A DNA stretch of 8,696 nucleotides from the NCBI GenBank assembly GCA_031263345.1, contig JAISFY010000070.1, positions 1-8,696 of the forward strand, read 5' to 3'. Below are positions 1 to 6,092 of the stretch, piece by piece. The notes beneath the pieces are model-generated. The model was not told the origin of the DNA, ran no database searches, and saw nothing but the letters and a program-made list of their open reading frames with translations. Origin of the DNA: Holosporales bacterium. GTDB taxonomy: Bacteria > Pseudomonadota > Alphaproteobacteria > RUG11792. A program made the position numbers and the translations under genes. Within the stretch, counting starts at the first letter, position 1, and each line of letters opens with the position of its first letter.

Positions 1-237
1 AGGGCTTCTAATGAACTTAAGAAACAGGGGATAATAATATCTGCGGGAGGAGTCCGGAGTGTATGGTTAAGGTATTACAATAGAGAACGTCCACATAGTG
101 GGAAGTATTGCTATGGTAAAGCACCGTATCAGACCTTCCTGAATTCAAAGCATATAGCCCTTGAAAAGATTAATGAAAGTATGTATAAGGAAGCTGCACC
201 TGACGGTTGCGACTTGTACGACAGTCAGATTGCTTAA
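1..237 (+). pseudogene. IS481-like transposase remnant, 3' part, apparently lacking the DDE core
   Basis: An open frame enters from the left edge and stops at TAA 235-237, giving 78 visible residues. The first 24 residues (RASNELKKQG, then GVRSVWLR) resemble, from memory of IS481-type integrase-core transposases, the N-terminal helix-turn-helix region. In intact proteins this is followed by a long linker and then the DDE catalytic domain. Here the next residues are YYNRERPHSGKYCYGKAP and QTFLNSKHIALEK, which match the C-terminal end of the same proteins. The roughly 200 residues expected in between, with all catalytic acidic residues, seem to be absent, with the join near base 70-75 and the frame kept. 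It is therefore probably inactive. Family assignment is fairly secure from the RPHSGKYC-GK-P-QTF motif. The internal deletion is inferred from recalled family architecture, and the 5' end lies outside the window. Confidence 0.72.
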
Positions 238-247
238 GGTATCACTG

Positions 248-283
248 TCTGTCAGATTAAGTTCTGTCTTTTACAGAAAACTT
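248..283. repeat. Possible right end of the IS element, with small hairpin
   Basis: Eleven bases past the transposase stop there is a CTGTCTGTCAG stretch followed by an imperfect dyad. TTCTGT at 262-267 pairs with ACAGAA at 273-278 around a CTTTT loop, and AAG 259-261 can extend the stem to CTT 281-283 across a two-base bulge. Read on the opposite strand, the segment ending at 275 begins TGTAAAAGACAG. A terminus starting with TG would be compatible with IS481-type ends. The left end is outside the window, so neither a matching inverted repeat nor a target duplication can be seen. The assignment rests on position and general form only. The hairpin could equally be a chance structure or a feeble terminator. 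Confidence 0.3.
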
Positions 284-398
284 ATCCCAGTTTAACACTG
301 ACACTATACTGGATAGCTCCGGATGCACCTGTTAACCGCAAATTCATATCTTAGTTTAGTGAACGAAAAGCTTATAACTCATGGCAATAACCTAACAC

Positions 399-446
399 CC
401 TAAATTTTACTATAAAGAATCAAAATTGCCTAAATTACACTAAAAT
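399..446. repeat. Spaced direct repeat upstream of the autotransporter gene
   Basis: Two 18-base units, at 399-416 and 429-446, share the form CCTAAATTnnACTAnAA and match at 14 of 18 positions. Their starts are exactly 30 bases apart, close to three helical turns. The second unit lies within the candidate promoter. A perfect 9-base inverted repeat, TAAATTTTA at 401-409 and TAAAATTTA at 441-449, overlaps both units. The placement and phasing are what would be expected of paired regulator sites. The region is very AT-rich, however, so chance similarity is a real alternative. Confidence 0.4.
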
Positions 447-453
447 TTAATAA
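426..453 (+). promoter_or_regulatory. Candidate sigma-70-type promoter for the autotransporter gene
   Basis: TTGCCT at 426-431 could serve as a -35 element and TAATAA at 448-453 as a -10 element, with a 16-base spacer. The start of transcription would fall near 460, about 45 bases ahead of the ATG at 505. Another possible -10, TATAAA at 411-416, has no convincing -35 partner. AT-richness makes false matches likely. Confidence 0.33.
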
Positions 454-504
454 TTATGTGAAAGAATATCCAATAATGAATATTTACTTAATGGCGAAGT
501 GTGG

Positions 505-3500
505 ATGGGGAAATCTAGCTTTACCTTACATGTCTTGGGGAAATTGCTTCTACTCACTACTGTAAGTTTTGGGGTTCATTCAGTTCCATTGCCGGACGAT
601 ACTGATACCTCTTCGATTAATGGTAATTCCCAAGATACTGAATCAGAATCCTACATTGCCAATATTAAGATTGATAAAGATCAAATTACATCGTTCATTT
701 TGAATGATAACGAGATTTTAGCCGATACATCAGGAGCATTTTCATTTGATCTTGGTGCTTCCAGTCATTTCGTAATTTCTCCATTGGTTAGTCTATCTCA
801 AGATGATGACAAAAATTATATTACTATCTCCTCCGATTCTGGAGAAAGGTTTACTGCTCAGCTGGTTGATGATGGTTCGGGCCCAAGTGCAAAATTTATT
901 TTTATAAGCGGCCAGTTAGATCAGGTGACGATCAATTTTCAACCAGAAGATAGCGTCATTTTGCTACCAAACAGTAGCCTAACGGCCGGAATACAAGATT
1001 CAAATACCAGGACCAATAAAAGAGAATGGTCTAATAGTGGCCACATATCCGTCTTACCATCCGGCACTCGTTCTCAGCTGATTGCTAGGGATGATGGGAT
1101 GTTTGGGGTCGGGAGTATGCCCCCTGTCGTATGGCAGAACAAAAGGAGAGGCCGTCTTGATATTCTTGGAGATGTTCAAATCGGTGTCCCACATGGGATA
1201 ACGGAAAATCGTGGTCGTATACGCGTTGCCAGAGATGCAAGATGCCAAATGGCAGAGAGTACGCGGCTACTCGAGAGTGGACAATTAGACATTGAGGGAG
1301 TATTCGCTGGAGACATCGTATTGGATGGGGGATCGGTAAGAATTATCCACAGAGATTGTGATTGGGAAGTTGATCCTGATCTGAGTGGGAAGCTACTGAG
1401 GGGAGAGGAAGATACCCCTGATGAACAGGCTCTGATCGATTTGGCTAGAGGAAATCCAGATGAAGGAGGGCCTCCAGGCGTCGATAATTTCTATTTTTGG
1501 AAAGATCATGCTGGCCTGATTACTGGAAAGGTCTATGACCGGGACGGATCGACTGTGTTGTTCGATAGTGATGTGGACGACGCTCCTAGTCAGCTAGCGC
1601 GTGATCGTGGATTGGAGCGTGTCGATCTCGCAGGCGAATCAAACTTTATTGAGGACTTTAATGACAGATCAGCTGCCTTTGTTGGTCCCAATCAGAGGGT
1701 AACCATCAATCGGAAGGGTGGAACTATACCGGAAGGGCCCCAAGACATAAGAGCCGCATTTTATAGCATAAATGGATACGAAACGTATGATCCGGATACG
1801 GAGTATGGAGTAACCGTAGGAGTAGATAAGACGGTAGAAGTGATCCAAGATGTTGGCGATAAGTCTACCATTCATTATACCAATGATAACTCCTGGTTCA
1901 ATGGCGTATTTATAGTTAAAAGCGGAACAGCTGATATTGACGAAGCCGGAGCTATACCTGGAGGAGATGTCATCCTCCTAAACGGAAGTTCTTTGATCTG
2001 GCATGGAGGTGCAAAAGATAAAAATAACAGGCCGACCGTAAAACTCATGGGCAAATCTAAGCTGTCATTCGACTTACAGCCTGGAGCTGTATTTTCCGTT
2101 TACGGGCCAATATTGAGCGACAGCGGTGAAGCCGAGATACATTTCGATATGGGAGAAGTCTATATCAAAGAGGATTGTTCTGGGTTCAAGGGAACAGTAT
2201 TCGTCCAAAATGGGGCAACCTTCGTTATCCGGAAGGATGGCCTTCATAGAGGGAAAATGTTTAGTGGCTCGATGCAGGTCAATGGAAGTGCATTAGTTAA
2301 AACTACTCAGGGACTGAGCCCTCTAACTTTGACGAGTGGATCATTGACGTTTGAAAGGGATAATGTGGATCAGACCCAAGAGTCCTTTGAGATAAATAAA
2401 CTTACCATTGGGAAAAATGCAGAAGTGTTCGCCAACCTAGAAGGAGCTAAAATTAACAATGCTGTGGTAAGTGGTGTAATAACCGTGTCAAAAAACGCTG
2501 AATTTAGGAACTTAATAGTTGATGGTGGTACAGTACGGCTTGCCGCAGGAGTTGATAGAACAGACTTTTTCGAACTTACTGAATTCGGATCTCGACTTAT
2601 TACGACCGATAATACTATTGCTAATGTTACGTTCGAAGCTCTTAAGATTCGAGATAATCATGACATGTTCTGGGAACTCGATTTGGATCCGAAAACCAAT
2701 ACGGCCGACTACATGAAGGTTGGAACTATGTTTTTTACCGAAGGAAGCTCTCTCGTAATCGATAAATTCAAATTGTTAAGTGCTCCTACCGCCGAGAGCC
2801 ACGTTTTCGAAATTTTAACCATCTTGAATGGTGGAAAATATCCGAATATTAGAGTAGATGCAACTGAGGAGGTTGCTGGAGCGTTTGGATTATATAAACT
2901 GTACGCAGAAGGTGGTCCAGGGTGTATAACATTGAGAATCCCAAATGCAGCATTCCGAAATTCGACTCCAATCCAATTATCCACAATACATACTAGTGTC
3001 GTTCCTTTAAAAAATATTCATCAATCACTCGTAAATTCGGCAAGTACTTCTCATGGTTATGTATTTGCCGAGAGCGGGTTTAAGCCTTTCCCAGGAAAGT
3101 TTAGATTTTGGGATAGGACTTATACTGGCGAGTTGAGTACAAAAGCAATGGACACAAAAATTACTGATGCTGAACATGGGACCATTTTCGGATGTGACTT
3201 TCAGGCTTCGAAGTTCAACGATAATACTTATTTTGTTCCTACCGTGTTCTTTAATTATTCCACTGGAAAAGCGAAGAGTGACAATTCTACTGATAGCAAA
3301 AAGGGTAGGTTTAACAAGTATATGGTTGGCGCCAAAGGTAGTGTGTTCGCCGGAAAAACTTTATTTGAAACGATTGGTTCATTTGAATTCATTGGTAGTG
3401 ACTTAAGAGAACTTGGGGTTAAAAAGTCGAAAATGCGCAGCAATGTTTTCAGCATTAGTACAAAGTTATCTCGTTATTGTAGTATTAGCAATAATACCGA

Positions 3501-3870
3501 TCTGAAACCTGAGTTTACGGTAACAGGATCATACGCGATGAATGGAGATTATAAAAACGATTCGATAACCGTAAAAAATGGAAATTCTTTAAAATGTACT
3601 TTATCTCCGGGAATTTTTGTGGTTGGCAACAAGAAAAAGGAGTTTTATTCATTCGGGATCAAGTGTAATTACGAAATTGGGAAAAATATGAAATCTAAAT
3701 TCGTTGAAGACGTCATTGAAGGATCGAAGCTGAAGAAACTATATGGAGAAGCTTCTTGTTCCTTCAAACATAGCTTTGGCAATGGCTTGAATGCAGGATT
3801 AGAGATCAGCCATCAATTTGGCGGACGTCATGGAATGAGGACAACGTTAAGTATAGCAAAAGAGTTTTAA
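505..3870 (+). CDS. Autotransporter outer-membrane beta-barrel protein (type Va secretion)
   Basis: This is a surface or secreted protein of 1121 residues, counted from the ATG at 505. A GTG two codons upstream (499) is also in frame; neither start has a clear Shine-Dalgarno. ATG is preferred because it gives a standard signal peptide: MGK, then a hydrophobic stretch LGKLLLLTTVSFG, with likely cleavage after VHS at residue 26. The passenger (about 27-840) is rich in short beta-strands, Gly, Asn and Asp. Segments at 462-500 (FNGVFIVKSGTADI) and 556-583 (GFKGTVFVQNGATFVI) resemble autotransporter-associated beta-helix repeats. A WELDLDPKTNTADYMKV segment at 723-739 matches the form commonly seen just before the barrel in this superfamily. 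Residues 869-1121 form an alternating amphipathic barrel ending in LSIAKEF, whose terminal Phe is typical for Bam recognition. I see no serine-protease motif, RGD or other known effector motif, so the passenger function is unknown. There are nine cysteines, which is unusual for the class. The gene is monocistronic, judging from the flanking spacers. Confidence 0.9.
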   Translation: MGKSSFTLHVLGKLLLLTTVSFGVHSVPLPDDTDTSSINGNSQDTESESYIANIKIDKDQITSFILNDNEILADTSGAFSFDLGASSHFVISPLVSLSQDDDKNYITISSDSGERFTAQLVDDGSGPSAKFIFISGQLDQVTINFQPEDSVILLPNSSLTAGIQDSNTRTNKREWSNSGHISVLPSGTRSQLIARDDGMFGVGSMPPVVWQNKRRGRLDILGDVQIGVPHGITENRGRIRVARDARCQMAESTRLLESGQLDIEGVFAGDIVLDGGSVRIIHRDCDWEVDPDLSGKLLRGEEDTPDEQALIDLARGNPDEGGPPGVDNFYFWKDHAGLITGKVYDRDGSTVLFDSDVDDAPSQLARDRGLERVDLAGESNFIEDFNDRSAAFVGPNQRVTINRKGGTIPEGPQDIRAAFYSINGYETYDPDTEYGVTVGVDKTVEVIQDVGDKSTIHYTNDNSWFNGVFIVKSGTADIDEAGAIPGGDVILLNGSSLIWHGGAKDKNNRPTVKLMGKSKLSFDLQPGAVFSVYGPILSDSGEAEIHFDMGEVYIKEDCSGFKGTVFVQNGATFVIRKDGLHRGKMFSGSMQVNGSALVKTTQGLSPLTLTSGSLTFERDNVDQTQESFEINKLTIGKNAEVFANLEGAKINNAVVSGVITVSKNAEFRNLIVDGGTVRLAAGVDRTDFFELTEFGSRLITTDNTIANVTFEALKIRDNHDMFWELDLDPKTNTADYMKVGTMFFTEGSSLVIDKFKLLSAPTAESHVFEILTILNGGKYPNIRVDATEEVAGAFGLYKLYAEGGPGCITLRIPNAAFRNSTPIQLSTIHTSVVPLKNIHQSLVNSASTSHGYVFAESGFKPFPGKFRFWDRTYTGELSTKAMDTKITDAEHGTIFGCDFQASKFNDNTYFVPTVFFNYSTGKAKSDNSTDSKKGRFNKYMVGAKGSVFAGKTLFETIGSFEFIGSDLRELGVKKSKMRSNVFSISTKLSRYCSISNNTDLKPEFTVTGSYAMNGDYKNDSITVKNGNSLKCTLSPGIFVVGNKKKEFYSFGIKCNYEIGKNMKSKFVEDVIEGSKLKKLYGEASCSFKHSFGNGLNAGLEISHQFGGRHGMRTTLSIAKEF

Positions 3871-3876
3871 ACAGAT

Positions 3877-3920
3877 AAAAACTTAAAAATTTAGTATTAA
3901 AATTATTGTTAAGTATTTTT
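3877..3920 (+). terminator. Weak AT-rich hairpin after the autotransporter gene, possible terminator
   Basis: AAAAACTTAA at 3877-3886 can pair with TTAAG-TA-TTTTT at 3909-3920, leaving a small bulge. AATTT at 3888-3892 and AAATT at 3900-3904 can form an inner stem, and the right arm itself ends in five T. A further run of eight T lies at 3934-3941. There is almost no G+C in the stem, so it would be a poor intrinsic terminator; it is simply the best dyad in this spacer. Confidence 0.3.
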
Positions 3921-3968
3921 CTGAGGTATATCGTTTTTTTTGAAATAACTCCTGACTGAAAATGCGAC

Positions 3969-3997
3969 TTGCTTTATTCTTGGCATTGGAATAATAA
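3969..3997 (+). promoter_or_regulatory. Candidate promoter of the rimP-nusA-infB operon
   Basis: TTGCTT at 3969-3974 and TAATAA at 3992-3997 are separated by 17 bases, giving a reasonable sigma-70-type match. An overlapping TAATAT at 3995-4000 is an alternative -10. Transcription would begin near 4004 and leave an untranslated leader of about 30 bases. No stable leader structure, riboswitch or tRNA gene is visible between 3871 and 4034. Confidence 0.4.
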
Positions 3998-4034
3998 TAT
4001 CTACGTATTCATCTCTTTTTAATTTACTTTTTTG

Positions 4035-4574
4035 ATGTCAGTAGCGCTTGATAAGATAGAGTATGAACTCTCGTTTTTAGTTGAAGCACTCAATTGCAAG
4101 CTTGTCAGGGTAGCGTTTATAAAAACGGGAAGAAATAAGATTTTACAGGTAATGATAGAAAAAATGGATGGAAGATCCGCGACAATGAAAGATTGTGAAG
4201 ATGTTGGTCGAGCTTTGTCAGTAAAATTAGATGTTATAGACCCGATTAGCGAACGTTACTCGCTGGAAGTCTCGTCAACGGGACCGGATAGACCCTTAGT
4301 TAAATCAGACGATTTCAAAAGATTCTGTGGAAAAAGTATTGTCGTAAAGACTTACGTTCTCAAGGATGGACAAAAAATATTTAAAGGAATCTTGGAATCG
4401 GCTACAGATGATGGTATAACTCTAAAGTTTAGAACGCAATTACAAAATGGATTCGAAGAGGTAGATTTGCGGTACAATGAAATTAGTAGTGCACACATCG
4501 ATGGCTTCTTAGATCATAAAAAAGGAGACTCTTTACGTGAGCAGAAAAATAAAAATAGAATCAAAGGTTCATGA
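4035..4574 (+). CDS. rimP: Ribosome maturation factor RimP
   Basis: RimP assists late assembly of the 30S ribosomal subunit in the cytoplasm. The product has 179 residues from the ATG at 4035, close to the usual family length. A TTG codon directly before it (4032) is in frame but less likely. The N-terminal alpha/beta domain (about 1-95) carries the signature YSLEVSSTGPDRPL, equivalent to the family's usual EVSSPG-DRPL; here Thr replaces the common Pro. The C-terminal SM-like barrel (about 96-165) includes FKGILESATDDGITLKF and a final EISSAHI strand. The tail is lysine-rich. No Shine-Dalgarno is visible ahead of the start: the preceding 25 bases are nearly all T, A and C. It is the first gene of the operon, and its last 38 bases overlap nusA in another frame. 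Confidence 0.94.
   Translation: MSVALDKIEYELSFLVEALNCKLVRVAFIKTGRNKILQVMIEKMDGRSATMKDCEDVGRALSVKLDVIDPISERYSLEVSSTGPDRPLVKSDDFKRFCGKSIVVKTYVLKDGQKIFKGILESATDDGITLKFRTQLQNGFEEVDLRYNEISSAHIDGFLDHKKGDSLREQKNKNRIKGS
4522..4527 (+). promoter_or_regulatory. Ribosome binding site fixing the nusA GTG start
   Basis: AAGGAG lies nine bases ahead of the GTG at 4537, inside the end of rimP. It is the strongest well-spaced Shine-Dalgarno in the window and decides the nusA start, which otherwise lacks an in-frame ATG before about residue 40. Confidence 0.7.
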
Positions 4575-6057
4575 TGTAGCTGCTAAAAATGAAATCTTGC
4601 AGGTTGCAGATATCGTCGCGAGAGATAAGGGGATTGATCGAGAAGAAATCTTGAGCGCCATGGAATGTGCAATTCTCAAAACTGCTCAGATGAAGTATGG
4701 TGAGGAGAGGGAACTAAAGGTAACGATCAATAGAAAAACCGGAGATATCGAAATTTATAGGATATTGAGGGTTGTCGATAAGGCTGGGGATAGGAATGTA
4801 GAAATATCACAGAACGATGCCTCTCGATTAAAGCCAGATGCAAGGATCGGAGATACGCTCGATGATCCACTCCCATCGGTCGATTTCGGAAGAATTGGTG
4901 CCCAAGTTGCAAGACAAATCATTATTCAAAAAGTAAAATCTGCGGAAAGAAAGAAACAGTACGAGGAATTCGAAGGCAGGGTTGGAGAAATCATAACTGG
5001 GATCGTAAAAAGAATAGAATTTTCTGACATTATAATCGATATCGGAAAAACCGAAGGTATCATCAGGAAATCGGAATTGATTCCGAATGAAATCTTTAAG
5101 ATCGGAGATAGAATTAAGGTTCTTCTGAGTGGACTAAATAAGGATCAGACTGGACCGCTACTGCATCTTTCCAGAACCAATCCGAATTTTTTAAGAAAAC
5201 TGTTCGAGCAAGAGGTTCCGGAAATTTACGATGGTATCATAAAAATAGTATCGATCACGCGCGATCCAGGAAGTAAAGCTAAGATTGCAGTTACCACTTC
5301 TGATCCAAATTTGGATCCGATCGGAGCGTGTGTTGGAACGAAGGGATCGAGGGTTCAGGCCGTCGTTGACGAACTTAAGGGAGAGCGAATTGATATTGTT
5401 CGGTGGTCAAATAATGTGGCAATATTTATCGTGAATAGCTTAGCTCCGACGAGAGTGTCGCGGATCGTCTTGGAAGAGCTTGAAAACGAAGCTAACGTCG
5501 TCGTTCCTGATGATCAATTGAGCGCAGTCATCGGACGAAGGGGGCAGAATGTGAGGTTAGCCTCCAAGCTTACCGGATGGTCAATCAGCATTACGACCGA
5601 AAAGGAAGATTCTGAAAATAGAGCGAGAGAAAGTGACAGAATTCTGAATATTCTTATGGAAAATCTCGATGTCGACGACATGGTAGCCAGACTATTAATG
5701 GGAGAAGGATTTTCTAGCATCGAAGACCTGGTAAACACTTCTTCAGCCGATCTCGCTTCGATTGAAGGGTTTGACGAAGATATAGCAAATGAAATTAGCC
5801 AACGCGCTGTATTAGCAATGGATAGAAAAAAAGCTGAAATCGAGAAATTATGTACCGAAAAGGGAGTATCGAAAGATTTAATAGAATATAAATTGCTTAG
5901 ACTCGATTTACTGGCTTTATTGGTAAATTCAGATGTAAAATCCCTCGATGATCTCGGTTCTTTATCGACGGATGAATTACTAGATATTACTGGAGATTTG
6001 CTAAGCAAGCGTGAGGCCGAGACGCTTATCATGAAAGTTCGTGAAGAATGGTTTTAG
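4537..6057 (+). CDS. nusA: Transcription termination/antitermination protein NusA
   Basis: NusA binds RNA polymerase and nascent RNA, modulating pausing, intrinsic termination and Nus-dependent antitermination. The product has 506 residues with full architecture. The polymerase-binding N-terminal domain follows a roughly 20-residue lead-in before EILQVADIVARDKGIDREE. The S1 domain spans about 143-212. KH1 begins near 229 and has its GxxG loop as GTKG at 267-270. KH2 has GRRG at 333-336 within VIGRRGQNVRLASKLTGW. Two acidic-repeat helix-hairpin-helix units follow, at about 378-425 (MVARLLMGEGFSSIEDL, then ASIEGFDE) and about 440-500, as in alphaproteobacterial NusA. The GTG start is chosen because it has an AAGGAG site nine bases upstream. 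The coding region overlaps rimP by 38 nt, suggesting translational coupling. No frameshift or missing motif is seen. Confidence 0.96.
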   Translation: MSRKIKIESKVHDVAAKNEILQVADIVARDKGIDREEILSAMECAILKTAQMKYGEERELKVTINRKTGDIEIYRILRVVDKAGDRNVEISQNDASRLKPDARIGDTLDDPLPSVDFGRIGAQVARQIIIQKVKSAERKKQYEEFEGRVGEIITGIVKRIEFSDIIIDIGKTEGIIRKSELIPNEIFKIGDRIKVLLSGLNKDQTGPLLHLSRTNPNFLRKLFEQEVPEIYDGIIKIVSITRDPGSKAKIAVTTSDPNLDPIGACVGTKGSRVQAVVDELKGERIDIVRWSNNVAIFIVNSLAPTRVSRIVLEELENEANVVVPDDQLSAVIGRRGQNVRLASKLTGWSISITTEKEDSENRARESDRILNILMENLDVDDMVARLLMGEGFSSIEDLVNTSSADLASIEGFDEDIANEISQRAVLAMDRKKAEIEKLCTEKGVSKDLIEYKLLRLDLLALLVNSDVKSLDDLGSLSTDELLDITGDLLSKREAETLIMKVREEWF

Positions 6058-6073
6058 CAAATCGCAATGTGGA

Positions 6074-6081
6074 AGAGAGGG
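6074..6081 (+). promoter_or_regulatory. Ribosome binding site of infB
   Basis: AGAGAGGG lies 11 bases ahead of the ATG at 6093, in the 35-base gap after nusA. Another ATG at 6067 is out of frame with infB and is not the start. The gap has no hairpin or T-run, so nusA and infB are probably co-transcribed. Confidence 0.5.
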
Positions 6082-6092
6082 ACGATTACTAA

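Noticed and set aside
491..504. ATG at 491 as the autotransporter start
   Set aside because: It is in a different frame from the long coding region. The in-frame options are GTG 499 and ATG 505.
238..504. tRNA or small RNA gene in the left spacer
   Set aside because: No cloverleaf, no T-loop consensus and no strong terminator could be found; only short hairpins and AT-rich repeats.
2709..2984. Minus-strand open frame of 91 codons inside the autotransporter gene
   Set aside because: It overlaps passenger coding sequence whose protein features are coherent; there is no independent support.
5514..6032. Minus-strand open frame of 172 codons inside nusA
   Set aside because: It lies fully within a well-supported gene and its serine-rich composition is the typical shadow of the Glu/Asp/Leu-rich coding strand.
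6067..6092. ATG at 6067 as the infB start
   Set aside because: It is out of frame with IF2; the ATG at 6093 starts the recognised N-terminus.
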